From the NCBI RefSeq assembly GCF_001644575.1, contig NZ_CP015596.1:4154001-4218000 (forward strand): a stretch of 64,000 nt of DNA. Reading direction: 5' to 3'. Source of the stretch: Mycobacterium adipatum. Its GTDB lineage: Bacteria; Actinomycetota; Actinomycetes; Mycobacteriales; Mycobacteriaceae. A program made the position numbers and the translations under genes. The notes beneath the pieces were generated by a model, which saw only the letters and a list, made by a program, of their open reading frames with translations, was not told where the DNA came from and made no database searches. Below are positions 55,421-64,000 of the stretch, in pieces. Within the stretch, counting starts at the first letter, position 1, and the number at the start of each line of letters is the position of its first letter.

Positions 55421-56296
55421 ATGCGAAGGCTTGTGGCCGGTCTCATTTCCGTACTCCTCGTCTGCACGCTCGGCAGCGGCGCGGCGGGCGCCGAGGTCGG
55501 CGTCGATCAACCCCTCGGGTCGCTGCCGATACCCGACGGACCTGCGCAGGCGTGGGTCATCGCGGACATGGACAGCGGCGCGGTACTCGCGTCGCGGGAC
55601 GGGTACGGACGCTATGCCCCGGCCAGCACAATCAAGGTGCTGCTGGCCACCGTGGTGCTCGACGAACTCCCGCTGGATGCGACGGTGGTCGCCAACGAGA
55701 CCGACACCCGGGTGGAGTGCAACTGCGCGGGGGTGGCACCCGGATTCACCTACTCGGTGCGCCAGCTCCTCGACGGTCTGCTGCTGGTCTCGGGCAATGA
55801 CGCGGCAAACACCTTGGCGACCATGCTCGGTGGCCGCGATGCCGCGGTGGCGAAGATGAACGCCAAGGCGGCGCAGCTCGGCGCGCGCGCCACCACGGCG
55901 GGCAGCCCCTCGGGACTAGACGGGCCCGGTATCGACATCTGGTCCTCGCCGCACGACCTGGCCGTCATCTTCCGGGCGGCGATGGCCAATCCGGCGTTCG
56001 CCCAGATCACCGCGCAGCCGACGGCGGTGTTCCCCGGGAAAACCGGTGACCGGGTGTTGGTCAACCAGAACGCACTGCTGGGCCGCTATCCGGGCATGCT
56101 GGGCGGGAAGACCGGATTCACCGACCTGGCCCGAAAAACCTTCGTCGGCGCGGCCGCACGCGATGGTCGGCATCTGGTGGTCGCGCTGATGTTCGGTCTG
56201 ATCCACGAGGGCGGCCCGACCTACTGGGATCAGGCGTCGGCCCTGCTGGACTGGGGGTTCGCCCAGGACCGGGCCGCCACCGTGGGCGCGCTGTAG
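55421..56296 (+). CDS. D-alanyl-D-alanine carboxypeptidase, tandem copy 1 (DacB2-like)
   Basis: A 291-residue secreted penicillin-binding protein with a signal peptide (about 1-24). The three active-site motifs are S69-T-I-K72, S124-G-N126 and K230-T-G232. It trims the terminal D-Ala of peptidoglycan stem peptides. It is shorter than PBP5-type enzymes because no C-terminal beta domain or membrane anchor is present, as in M. tuberculosis DacB2. It is divergent from the osmolyte operon and followed 74 nt on by a paralogue. Confidence 0.92.
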   Translation: MRRLVAGLISVLLVCTLGSGAAGAEVGVDQPLGSLPIPDGPAQAWVIADMDSGAVLASRDGYGRYAPASTIKVLLATVVLDELPLDATVVANETDTRVECNCAGVAPGFTYSVRQLLDGLLLVSGNDAANTLATMLGGRDAAVAKMNAKAAQLGARATTAGSPSGLDGPGIDIWSSPHDLAVIFRAAMANPAFAQITAQPTAVFPGKTGDRVLVNQNALLGRYPGMLGGKTGFTDLARKTFVGAAARDGRHLVVALMFGLIHEGGPTYWDQASALLDWGFAQDRAATVGAL

Positions 56297-56370
56297 TCGA
56301 GACCCGACGGATATCTTCTCGAGCACGGATCGAATCCTGCTTCTCGTAGCCTCGCTTCGGGGCGATCGCA

Positions 56371-57207
56371 GTGACGGGAAGTGCAAGAGTGCGAGTACTG
56401 TTCGCGGCCACCGCGCTGGCCTTGAGCACCGTGGTCGCCACCCCGGTCGCGATCGCCGCCCCGGCCGTCGAACCAGCCGGAGCGCAGGCCTTCGCCAACG
56501 GTCCGGCCCAGGCCTATCTACTGGCCGACCTGGACACCGGCGCCGTGCTGACGGCCAAGGACCCCAGCGGTTCGTACGCGCCGGCCAGCACCATCAAGGT
56601 CCTGCTGGCCATGGTGGTGCTCGATCACCTGCGGCCCGGTAACTTCGCCCGGGCCAATGTCTCGCACACCAAGGTCGAATGTTCTTGTGTCGGGCTCAAA
56701 CCCGGTCAGCCGTACACGGTGACACAGCTGCTCAGTGCGCTACTCATGGTGTCGGGCAACGATTCTGCGAACATGCTGGCCGACATGCTGGGCGGGCAGC
56801 GGGTGGCGGTCACCGCGATGAACCGCAAGGCCGCCGCCGTCGGGGCGCGCAACACCACGGCGTCCTCGCCGTCGGGCCTGGACGGTCCCGGCTGGGAATC
56901 GATGACCACGGCGCACGATCTGGCCGTCATCTTCCGCGCCGCGCTGCGGTATCCGCTGATCGCCCAGATCATGCGGTCGCCGTCGGCGCCGTTCCCGGGC
57001 AAGACGCTGACGAACCAGAATGAGCTGCTGACGCGCTACCCGGGTGACCTCGGCGGCAAGACAGGGTTCACCAACCGCGCCCGCAAGACCTACGTCGGCG
57101 CAGCTCAACGCGGGAACCGCCGCCTTGTTGTGGTACAGATGTACGGAACAGGTGATCTGTACGGCCAGGCGATCAGCCTGTTGGACTGGGGATTCAGCCA
57201 ACCCTGA
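56371..57207 (+). CDS. D-alanyl-D-alanine carboxypeptidase, tandem copy 2 (DacB2-like)
   Basis: A 278-residue paralogue of the preceding gene, with a signal peptide ending near Ala30-Ala37. The motifs are S73-T-I-K76, S128-G-N130 and K230-T-G232. The two copies share runs such as 'YAPASTIKVLLA' and 'GGKTGFTNLARKT'-like sequence (here GGKTGFTNRARKT). The GTG at 56371 is used; a GTG six codons later is possible. Both seem catalytically complete. Confidence 0.92.
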   Translation: MTGSARVRVLFAATALALSTVVATPVAIAAPAVEPAGAQAFANGPAQAYLLADLDTGAVLTAKDPSGSYAPASTIKVLLAMVVLDHLRPGNFARANVSHTKVECSCVGLKPGQPYTVTQLLSALLMVSGNDSANMLADMLGGQRVAVTAMNRKAAAVGARNTTASSPSGLDGPGWESMTTAHDLAVIFRAALRYPLIAQIMRSPSAPFPGKTLTNQNELLTRYPGDLGGKTGFTNRARKTYVGAAQRGNRRLVVVQMYGTGDLYGQAISLLDWGFSQP

Positions 57208-57299
57208 GGGGGAGTCGCCCATCACCGCCGCCGACCACGTAAGGTCACCCTAATTTGAACGCCGGGCAGCCGTCCGGTCGTCAGAACGAGGGGAACACC

Positions 57300-58910
57300 G
57301 TGTCCGGCCAAGCTGATCTCGCACTCATCGTCGCCTACGGCACCGATATGGGCAACGCCGAAGACGCCGCCATGACGTTCGCCGAGGCGGTCGCCGAGAT
57401 CGGCATCGAGGCCGAGGCCGTCGAACTCAACCAGGTCGAGCTCGGACAGCTCGGGGACGCCACGCATTTCGTCGTGGTGGTCTCGACGTTCGGTGAGGGC
57501 GAGTTCCCCGATTCGGCCACCCTGTTCTGGGAAGCCATCAGTGCCGACACCGACCGGCTGGAACACCTGAACTTCGCCGTGCTGGCGTTGGGCGACAGCT
57601 CCTATGAACTGTTCTGCAATGCCGGCAAGCTGCTCGACGAGCGTCTGGAAGCCCTCGGCGCGCATCGGATGGTGGACCGCGTGGACGTCGACGGGTTCTA
57701 CGAGGAACCCGCCAAGCAGTGGACCGCCGATATCGTCAAGATCCTGACCGCGCAGCAAGGGGGCGCAGCCACCCCGGCCGCGCCGTCACCGGCTGTCGAA
57801 CGGACCGAACCGCGGGAACGCAACAACCCCGCCGTAGCGCGCCTGACCGCCAACCGCCGGCTGAACTCACCCGCGTCCGACAAGGAGGTCCGGCACTACG
57901 AGATCGACCTCACCGGAACCGGAATCACCTATCAGGCAGGCGATTCCATCGCGGTGCACGCCACCAACGATCCCGACCTGGTGCAGGCCCTGCTGGCCGG
58001 GCTCGGAGTGGGAGCCGACTACGCCATCAACGGTCACGACACGCCGCTGGGCACGCTGCTCACCGAGCACTACGAGATCCGCACGCCGTCGCGCGCCCTG
58101 CTGAGCCTGGCCGCCGAACGCAGCTCCGATCCGGCCATCGCCCAGGCATTGCGCTCCGGGGACACCCACGGCGGCACCGAGAACTCCTGGCTCTACGGCA
58201 AGGACACGCTGGACATCATCGGGCTGGCCGATCTGTCGGTCGACGAGGTACTGGATACGTTGCGCCCGCTGCAGCCCCGGGACTACTCGATCGCCTCCAG
58301 CCCACTGGCTCACCCCGACAGCGTCCACCTCACCGTGGCCAACGTGCGCTATGACGTCGGGGGCCGCCGACACGGCGGTGTCGCCTCGACCTACCTCGCC
58401 GATCGCTGCGAGAACGTCCTCGTGCATCTGCGTCCCAACAACCACTTCCGGCTGCCCGCCGGCGATGCCCCCATCATCATGATCGGCCCGGGCACCGGTA
58501 TCGCCCCGTTTCGCGCATTCCTGCAGGAGCGACGCGCCGCCGGGGCGAGGGGACCGTCCTGGCTGTTCTTCGGCGATCGCCGGTGCGACACCGACTACCT
58601 CTACGGCGAGGAGTTGGAAGAGTTCCGCACCGACGGGGTGCTGACCCGGCTGGATCTGGCGTTCTCCCGCGACCAGGACACCAAGGTGTATGTGCAGCAA
58701 CGTATGCAGGAGAACGCCGAGGAGTTCTACCGATGGCTGCAGGACGGCGCGCACGTGTACGTGTGCGGGGACGCCGACCGGATGGCCAAGGACGTGGACG
58801 CCACGCTGCACGATATCGTCGGGCGCTGCGGCGGACTGGACGCCGCGGCCGCGCACGCCTACGTCAACGAGCTGATCAAGAGTCATCACTACGTGCGCGA
58901 CGTGTACTGA
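57300..58910 (+). CDS. Diflavin reductase, sulfite reductase alpha-subunit (CysJ)-like
   Basis: A 536-residue protein starting at GTG 57300 with GAGGGG about 7 nt upstream; TTG 57255 is a less likely alternative. A flavodoxin-like FMN domain (about 5-150: 'LIVAYGTDMGNAEDAA', 'STFGEGEFPD', 'LGDSSYELFCNAGK') is joined by a Pro/Ala linker to a FAD/NADPH reductase part with 'PRDYSIASSPLAH', 'GGVASTYLADR', 'MIGPGTGIAPFRAFLQER' and the C-terminal 'YVCGDADRMAKDVDATL', ending in Tyr. It passes electrons from NADPH to a partner such as sulfite reductase or a P450; no partner adjoins. Confidence 0.9.
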   Translation: MSGQADLALIVAYGTDMGNAEDAAMTFAEAVAEIGIEAEAVELNQVELGQLGDATHFVVVVSTFGEGEFPDSATLFWEAISADTDRLEHLNFAVLALGDSSYELFCNAGKLLDERLEALGAHRMVDRVDVDGFYEEPAKQWTADIVKILTAQQGGAATPAAPSPAVERTEPRERNNPAVARLTANRRLNSPASDKEVRHYEIDLTGTGITYQAGDSIAVHATNDPDLVQALLAGLGVGADYAINGHDTPLGTLLTEHYEIRTPSRALLSLAAERSSDPAIAQALRSGDTHGGTENSWLYGKDTLDIIGLADLSVDEVLDTLRPLQPRDYSIASSPLAHPDSVHLTVANVRYDVGGRRHGGVASTYLADRCENVLVHLRPNNHFRLPAGDAPIIMIGPGTGIAPFRAFLQERRAAGARGPSWLFFGDRRCDTDYLYGEELEEFRTDGVLTRLDLAFSRDQDTKVYVQQRMQENAEEFYRWLQDGAHVYVCGDADRMAKDVDATLHDIVGRCGGLDAAAAHAYVNELIKSHHYVRDVY

Positions 58911-58930
58911 AGCCTTGTGAGCCCGTGACC

Positions 58931-58993
58931 CCGCGAGATTGCGGATATCGAGATCGCCACTCGGACAAACGCGCGATAGCGACAATCTCGCGG
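58931..58993. repeat. Inverted repeat between convergent genes (REP-like or terminator)
   Basis: CCGCGAGATTG (58931-58941) and CAATCTCGCGG (58983-58993) are perfect 11-bp complements separated by 41 nt. The inner part contains smaller dyads around GATATCGAGATCGC and GCGCGATAGCG. It lies between the stop of the diflavin reductase and the stop of the amidohydrolase, so it could end both transcripts. Similar 'GCGAGATTGC' palindromes are, as I recall, dispersed in mycobacterial genomes. Confidence 0.6.
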
Positions 58994-59006
58994 CGGTCCG
59001 GCAGGG

Positions 59007-60074
59007 CTAACCCCAGACCCGGCCGCGCAGGATCACCAGATCCGGGTTGCCGACCCCGACCTCGCGCGGATCCGCGGCGAAGCACAGCAGGTCCGCCGAC
59101 GCGCCGTGCTCCAGCGCGGGACGTCCGAGCCAGGCCCGCGCGTCCCAGCTCGCCGCGCCCAGCGCCGCCGTCGGGCTCATGCCGATGCCCTTGAGCGCGT
59201 CGATCTCATCGCCGATCCGGCCGTGGGCGACCATCCCGCCGGCATCGGTGCCCGCGTAGATCGGCACACCGGCGTCATGCGCGGCCGCGACCCGCCGCTT
59301 GCTGGACGCGTACAGATCCCGCATGTGCGTGGCGTAGGTCGGGTACTTGCCCGCGGCGTCGGCGATGCCCGGGAAGTTGTCGATATTGATCAGCGTGGGC
59401 ACCAGCGCGGTGCCGTGCGCCAGCATCAACTCGATGGTGTCGTCGGTGATGCCGGTGCCGTGCTCGATACAGTCGATACCGGCGTTGATCAGCCCGGGCA
59501 GCGCATCCTCACCGAAGACGTGCGCGGTGACGCGCGCACCATTGGCGTGCGCGGCCGCGATCGCCTCCACCAGCACCGCATCCGACCACAGCGGCGCGAG
59601 GTCGCCGACTCCCCTGTCGATCCAGTCGCCGACGAGCTTCACCCAACCGTCGCCCCAGCGGGCCTGTTCGGCGACGTAGGCCGGCAGCTGCGATTCGTCC
59701 TCGATATCGATGGGCAGACCGGGCATGTAGCGCTTGGGCCGGGCCAGATGCCGACCGGCCCGGATGATGCGCGGCAGGTCGTCACGGTCGTCGAGGCTGC
59801 GGGTGTCGACCGGGGAACCGGCGTCGCGCAGCAGCAGGGCACCGGCAGCACGCTCGGTTTCGGCCTGGCCGACGGCCTCGTCGAACGTGGTCGCACCGTG
59901 CGGTCCGAGTCCCACATGGCAGTGGGCATCCACCAGCCCCGGGATGACCCAGCCCCCGTCGAAGACGGTGTCGGCGTGCGCGAGCGGCTCGGCCGAGAGC
60001 AGCCCATCGCGAATCCACCACCGCACCTCCTCGCCGTCGGGCAACCCTCGGCCCCGCACGTGCAGCGGATGCAT
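59007..60074 (-). CDS. Metal-dependent amidohydrolase family protein
   Basis: A 355-residue TIM-barrel hydrolase. The first metal pair is H51-x-H53 in 'PGLVDAHCHVGLG'; later histidines in 'VTAHVFGEDAL' and 'DCIEHGTGI', and the Asp in 'YAGTDAGGM', complete the imidazolonepropionase/prolidase-like set. The reaction is unknown; such enzymes open cyclic amides or cut acyl-amino-acid bonds. It is adjacent to ffh, as in M. tuberculosis (Rv2915c as recalled), and 4 nt downstream of its stop. Confidence 0.88.
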   Translation of the reverse strand: MHPLHVRGRGLPDGEEVRWWIRDGLLSAEPLAHADTVFDGGWVIPGLVDAHCHVGLGPHGATTFDEAVGQAETERAAGALLLRDAGSPVDTRSLDDRDDLPRIIRAGRHLARPKRYMPGLPIDIEDESQLPAYVAEQARWGDGWVKLVGDWIDRGVGDLAPLWSDAVLVEAIAAAHANGARVTAHVFGEDALPGLINAGIDCIEHGTGITDDTIELMLAHGTALVPTLINIDNFPGIADAAGKYPTYATHMRDLYASSKRRVAAAHDAGVPIYAGTDAGGMVAHGRIGDEIDALKGIGMSPTAALGAASWDARAWLGRPALEHGASADLLCFAADPREVGVGNPDLVILRGRVWG

Positions 60075-60078
60075 CGCC

Positions 60079-61638
60079 TTACTTCTGGCCGGGGAACTTC
60101 AGCTTGGACAGGTCGATATTGGCCAGCCCGGGCGGCAGCTCGTCGAGACCCTTGGGCATCCCGGTCAGATCCGGGAAACCGGGGGGCAGACCCGCGCCCA
60201 TCGGATTCCTCGGCGGCGTCGGTCCCCTGCCCTTCTTCTTGCCGGCCTGCTTGTTCTTGCCCTTGCCGGCCTTACGCGGGGAGCTCTTGCGCCCGAACGG
60301 CATTCCCATCTGGCCGGCCATCTGCGACATCATCTTGCGGGCCTCGAAGAAGCGGTCGACGAGCTGGTTGACCTCGCCCACCGAGACACCGGAGCCGTTG
60401 GCGATGCGCAGTCGGCGCGAACCGTTGATGATCTTCGGGTCGGCCCGCTCGGCGGGTGTCATGCCGCGAATGATGGCCTGCACGCGATCGAGTTGACTGT
60501 CGTCGACGGCGGCCAGTGCGTCCTTCATCTGGCCGGCACCGGGCAGCATGCCCAACAGGTTGCCGATCGGGCCCATCTTGCGGATCGCGAGCATCTGCTC
60601 GAGGAAGTCCTCCAGGGTGAGCTCGCCGGAACCGATCTTGGCGGCGGCGGCCTCGGCCTGCTCGGCGTCGAAATGCTGCTCAGCCTGCTCGATGAGCGAG
60701 AGCACGTCGCCCATGCCGAGGATCCGGCTGGCCATCCGGTCGGGGTGGAAGACGTCGAAGTCTTCGAGCTTCTCACCGGTGGACGCGAAGAGGATCGGCA
60801 CACCGGTGATCTCGCGGACCGACAACGCGGCGCCACCGCGGGCATCACCGTCGAGCTTGGTCAGCACCACGCCGGTGAACCCGACACCGGACCCGAACGC
60901 TTCCGCGGTGCTGACGGCATCCTGACCGATCATGGCGTCGAGCACGAACAGCGTCTCGTCCGGCTGCACGGCATCCCGGATGGCGGCGGCCTGGCTCATC
61001 AGTTCCTCGTCGATACCGAGGCGGCCCGCGGTGTCGACGATGACGACGTCGTAGTGCTTGGCTTTGGCCTCCGCCAGACCCGCGGCGGCCACCGAGACCG
61101 GGTCGCCGGTGGTCATCTGGTCGATGGTCACACCGTCGGGCGAGACACCCGGGTGCGGTGCGAACACCGCGACCCCGGCCCGCTCGCCGACGATCTGCAG
61201 CTGGTGCACGGCACCCGGGCGCTGCAGGTCACACGCCACCAGCAGCGGCGTATGCCCCTGCGCCTTGAGCCATTTGGCGAGCTTTCCGGCCAGCGTCGTC
61301 TTACCGGAGCCCTGCAGACCGGCCAGCATGATCACGGTCGGGGGGTTCCTGGCGAACGCCAGCTGACGGGTCTCGCCGCCGAGGATGCCGACGAGTTCCT
61401 CGTTGACGATCTTGACGACCTGCTGGGCCGGGTTGAGGGCGGCCGAGACCTCGGCGCCCTTGGAGCGCTCCTTGATGCGACCGACGAAGGCGCGCACCAC
61501 GGGCAGCGACACGTCGGCTTCGAGCAGGGCCAGGCGGATCTCGCGCGCCGTGGCATCGATATCGGCGTCGGTCAGCCGCCCGCGGGCGCGCAGGCCCTGC
61601 AGTGCGCCGGTCAACCGGTCAGAGAGCGATTCAAACAC
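60079..61638 (-). CDS. ffh: Signal recognition particle protein Ffh
   Basis: A 519-residue SRP GTPase. The N domain (about 1-90) is followed by the G domain with G1 'GLQGSGKTTLAGKLAKW', 'DTAGRLGIDEELM' (G3) and 'TKLDGDARGGAALS' (G4). The Met-rich M domain begins near 330 and contains 'SRRLRIANGSGVSVGEVNQL', and the C-terminal tail is Lys/Pro/Gly-rich. It binds 4.5S RNA and targets nascent membrane proteins to the translocon. Confidence 0.97.
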   Translation of the reverse strand: MFESLSDRLTGALQGLRARGRLTDADIDATAREIRLALLEADVSLPVVRAFVGRIKERSKGAEVSAALNPAQQVVKIVNEELVGILGGETRQLAFARNPPTVIMLAGLQGSGKTTLAGKLAKWLKAQGHTPLLVACDLQRPGAVHQLQIVGERAGVAVFAPHPGVSPDGVTIDQMTTGDPVSVAAAGLAEAKAKHYDVVIVDTAGRLGIDEELMSQAAAIRDAVQPDETLFVLDAMIGQDAVSTAEAFGSGVGFTGVVLTKLDGDARGGAALSVREITGVPILFASTGEKLEDFDVFHPDRMASRILGMGDVLSLIEQAEQHFDAEQAEAAAAKIGSGELTLEDFLEQMLAIRKMGPIGNLLGMLPGAGQMKDALAAVDDSQLDRVQAIIRGMTPAERADPKIINGSRRLRIANGSGVSVGEVNQLVDRFFEARKMMSQMAGQMGMPFGRKSSPRKAGKGKNKQAGKKKGRGPTPPRNPMGAGLPPGFPDLTGMPKGLDELPPGLANIDLSKLKFPGQK

Positions 61639-61729
61639 CTGATAAGCCTAACGGTCGAAGTTCTGGCCCGAGGCGGCCCGCTGACGCTAATCTGTCAACG
61701 CACCGTGACAGATTTGGCCGGAGGCCCCC

Positions 61730-63913
61730 ATGACAGCGATCGACGTCCCCCTGCCCGAGGTGCGCAGCAACCTCGACGAGCGGGCGAGCGTGACCCACAT
61801 CAGCCAGTGCACACTGTGCGAGGCGCACTGCGGGCTGCACGTCACCGTCACCGATGATCGGGTCAGCCGCATCGCCGGCAACCCCGACGATGTGTTCTCC
61901 AAGGGCTACATCTGCCCCAAGGCGACCGCGATGGGCGACCTGCACCACGACCCGGACCGGCTGCGCACACCGATGCGCCGCGTGGGCGATTCCTTCGAGC
62001 CGGTCAGTTGGGCCGAGGCGTTCACCGAGATCGGCGCGCGGCTGCGGCGGGTACGCCGCCGGCACGGGGTACGCGCGCTGGGCATGTACCTGGGCAATCC
62101 GGCCGCGCACAGTTCCGGCGCCATGTACGGGCTCGCGCTGCGTATCGCCCTGCTGACCCCGAACTTCTATTCGGCGTCATCGATCGACCAGATGCCGCAC
62201 GAGTACGCCGCCTGGCGGGTGTTCGGGTCCAACATGCTGGTGCCGATCACCGATATCGACCGCACCCAACGTCTGGTGATCCTCGGCGCGAACCCGGCGG
62301 TGTCCAACGGGTCGCTGTCGATCATGCCGGGTGCTAAACGACGCATCAAGGCCGTCCGGGACCGCGGCGGCAAGGTCGTCGTGATCGACCCCCGCCGTAC
62401 CGAGACCAGCCGGTTGGCCGATCAGCACGTCGCGGTGCGCCCGGGCGGCGACATCTTTCTGCTGATGGGCATGCTGCATGTGCTGCTCACCGAAAACCTC
62501 TGCGACACCGCGTCACTGGACAAGATTGCGACCGGCCGGGCGGAACTCGCCGACTTGGTCGAACATGCCACCCCGGAGGCCATGGCCGCTCGCGCCGGCG
62601 TCGGAGCCGACGAGATCCGGGCGCTGGCCCGCGAGCACGCCGCGGCCGAATCCGCGGCGATCTACGCGCGCATCGGCATCTGCCAGCAGGAGACCGGCAC
62701 CTTGGTGAGCTGGCTCGTCATGGTGATCAACACCGTGACCGGCAATCTCGACCGCCCCGGCGGCACGATGTTCTCCACCCCGATCGTCGACGTACCACGG
62801 CTGGCCAAGTACGTCCCGGTCGGGCACGGGCTGTGGACCGACCGCTCCGGCCGGTACAAGGCGTTCCGCGCCGAACTGCCCGCGGTGGCGATGGCCGACG
62901 AGATGCTCACCGAGGGTCCGGGGAAGATCCGGGCGATGATCACCTACGCCGGGAACCCGGTGTCCTCCATCCCGCAGAAGGGGCGACTGGCGCAGGCCCT
63001 CTCGGAATTGGATCTCTATGTGGCCGTGGACATGTACGTCACCGAGACCACCCGGCACGCCGATTTCATCCTGCCGCCGGTGTCACCGCTGGAACGCGAA
63101 GACGTCGGCCTGCTGACCACCATCTTCAGCGTGCGCAACAACATCCGCTACCAGCACCGCACCTTCGAGCCGGCGATCGGCGCCCTGGAGGACTGGGAAA
63201 TCCTGAGCCGGTTGACCTTCGAGCTGCTGCCGGCCCCGCTGCGACAGATCGCGGCGCCACTGCGCGAGCGGTTCATCTCCTTTGCCAACCCGCTGCGGGT
63301 CACGGCCGCCGCACTGGCCACCGGCCCGTACGGACGGCTGCGCCGCGGCCGCAAGGGCGTCACCATGAAAGCGCTGCGCGACAGTGCCGGCGGCATCGAT
63401 CTCGGCGCGTTGCAGCCGCGACTGGGCGCGGTGCTGGCCACGTCGGATCGCCGGGTACACCTGGCGCCCGACGAGTTCATCGCCGACGCCGCCGCCCGAC
63501 TGGCCCGCGCCGACGCCGAACCCGCCGACGGCCGGCTGCAGCTGATCGGCCGACGGAACCTGCGCAGCAACAATTCCTGGCTGCACAATGTGCCGTCGAT
63601 GACCGGCGGCAGCAACATTTGCACGGTGCTGATGCATCCCGCCGATGCCGACGCACGCGGGCTGGCCCAGGGCGAGACCGTGCGGGTCACCTCGACGATC
63701 GGGCATATCGAACTCCCGCTGGACATCAGTGACGAGATGCGGCCGGGCACCATCGCGGTGCCGCACGGATGGGGACACCGCGGCACCGGATGGCGGCATG
63801 CGAACACGCTGGCCGGTGCCAATGTCAACGATCTGCACGATCCGGATCAGGTGGACACCTTCACCGGGACGGCCGCGGTGAACAACACCTGGGTCACCGT
63901 CACCGCCGGCTGA
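61730..63913 (+). CDS. Molybdopterin-dependent oxidoreductase (formate dehydrogenase/nitrate reductase type)
   Basis: A 727-residue catalytic subunit. The N-terminal [4Fe-4S] site is C27, C30, C34 and C62 ('CTLCEAHCG' to 'GYICPKA'). Molybdopterin-guanine-dinucleotide binding is seen in 'GMYLGNPAAHSSG', 'LVILGANPAVSNGSLS' and the C-terminal 'RNLRSNNSWLHNVPSM' and 'VPHGWGHRGTG'. No twin-arginine signal is present, so it is probably cytoplasmic. The substrate is unclear; no redox partner gene adjoins. It is divergent from ffh with 91 bp between. Confidence 0.92.
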   Translation: MTAIDVPLPEVRSNLDERASVTHISQCTLCEAHCGLHVTVTDDRVSRIAGNPDDVFSKGYICPKATAMGDLHHDPDRLRTPMRRVGDSFEPVSWAEAFTEIGARLRRVRRRHGVRALGMYLGNPAAHSSGAMYGLALRIALLTPNFYSASSIDQMPHEYAAWRVFGSNMLVPITDIDRTQRLVILGANPAVSNGSLSIMPGAKRRIKAVRDRGGKVVVIDPRRTETSRLADQHVAVRPGGDIFLLMGMLHVLLTENLCDTASLDKIATGRAELADLVEHATPEAMAARAGVGADEIRALAREHAAAESAAIYARIGICQQETGTLVSWLVMVINTVTGNLDRPGGTMFSTPIVDVPRLAKYVPVGHGLWTDRSGRYKAFRAELPAVAMADEMLTEGPGKIRAMITYAGNPVSSIPQKGRLAQALSELDLYVAVDMYVTETTRHADFILPPVSPLEREDVGLLTTIFSVRNNIRYQHRTFEPAIGALEDWEILSRLTFELLPAPLRQIAAPLRERFISFANPLRVTAAALATGPYGRLRRGRKGVTMKALRDSAGGIDLGALQPRLGAVLATSDRRVHLAPDEFIADAAARLARADAEPADGRLQLIGRRNLRSNNSWLHNVPSMTGGSNICTVLMHPADADARGLAQGETVRVTSTIGHIELPLDISDEMRPGTIAVPHGWGHRGTGWRHANTLAGANVNDLHDPDQVDTFTGTAAVNNTWVTVTAG

Positions 63914-63914
63914 G

Positions 63915-64000
63915 CTAGCTGGCCTCGGACACCTTGCGCGGCGGCGCGGGCAGCATGGCGTACAGGTCGCGTTCCAGATCCGCACGCGCCTCGGCGATCT
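63915..64000 (-). CDS. 3' end of a leftward gene, unidentified (start outside window)
   Basis: The reverse strand reads IAEARADLERDLYAMLPAPP then RKVSEAS and stops with TAG at 63917-63915, one base after the molybdopterin oxidoreductase stop. Only 27 residues are visible. Near ffh the M. tuberculosis genome has glnD, and a GlnD C terminus is possible, but this short tail does not allow a call. Confidence 0.4.
   Translation of the reverse strand, partial: IAEARADLERDLYAMLPAPPRKVSEAS

Noticed and set aside
57236..57256. AAGGT-CA-CCC-TAA stretch before the diflavin reductase as an iron box
   Set aside because: The two half-sites are too close for the 19-bp IdeR geometry.

Overview
The window is high-GC actinobacterial DNA, and its gene content and order point to a fast-growing mycobacterium (Mycolicibacterium-like). 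From memory, the order rlmN..cdsA-frr-pyrH, marR, amidase, tsf-rpsB, M23 peptidase, xerC, siderophore-interacting protein, dprA-comM-yraN, DUF2469-rnhB-lepB-rplS, LppW-like lipoprotein, trmD-rimM-KH-rpsP, D,D-carboxypeptidase, amidohydrolase and ffh follows the M. tuberculosis Rv2880c-Rv2916c backbone. No database was searched, so this correspondence rests on recalled family sequences and gene order.

Layout. 1-2.9 kb: end of an aminoglycoside-phosphotransferase-like gene, a TetR regulator, an aldehyde dehydrogenase and a SnoaL-like protein. 2.9-4.0 kb: rlmN. 4.1-10.0 kb: an accessory block between rlmN and cdsA. It holds an EspC-like type VII secretion target, a large WXG-containing partner gene split by an intact IS256-family element with 8-bp target duplications, and two tandemly duplicated lipoproteins. 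10.0-12.2 kb: cdsA, frr, pyrH. 12.3-13.5 kb: a methyltransferase and a MarR regulator, divergent across two tandem palindromes. 13.4-19.7 kb: a leftward set with a MacB-like ABC transporter, an APC permease, a copper amine oxidase and a stand-alone EF-Tu domain II protein. 19.8-29.8 kb: amidase, a perfect hairpin terminator, tsf, rpsB, M23 peptidase, xerC, a lactate-monooxygenase-like flavoenzyme, a siderophore-interacting protein, dprA, comM, yraN.

29.9-44.5 kb is a second accessory region. Two DUF1206 membrane proteins flank a Mn-type sodA. Between sodA and the second DUF1206 gene lies a low-GC segment with one membrane-protein gene, bounded by a near-perfect repeat of the sodA 3' end (an att-like arrangement). 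Next come a haemophore-like protein, an unknown protein, and an ATGA-coupled operon: iron-type ABC transporter (binding protein, double permease, ATPase) followed by an unusual adenylation-carrier-acyltransferase fusion. TesB thioesterase, CaiB CoA-transferase, an unknown protein and a dienelactone hydrolase follow.

44.5-50.5 kb returns to the backbone (DUF2469, rnhB, lepB, rplS, LppW-like, trmD, rimM, KH protein, rpsP, SnoaL protein). 50.5-55.3 kb carries the N-acetylglutaminylglutamine amide osmolyte operon (asnO-type, ngg-type, M42 peptidase), all coupled by 4-nt overlaps. 55.4-64 kb has two tandem D,D-carboxypeptidases, a CysJ-like diflavin reductase, an amidohydrolase, ffh, a molybdopterin oxidoreductase and the 3' end of one more gene.

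The most promising undescribed items are the one-polypeptide adenylation-PCP-AT3 protein tied to an iron-type ABC transporter, the sodA-end att-like island, the reversible-looking IS256 disruption of a type VII substrate, and the marR/methyltransferase operator pair.
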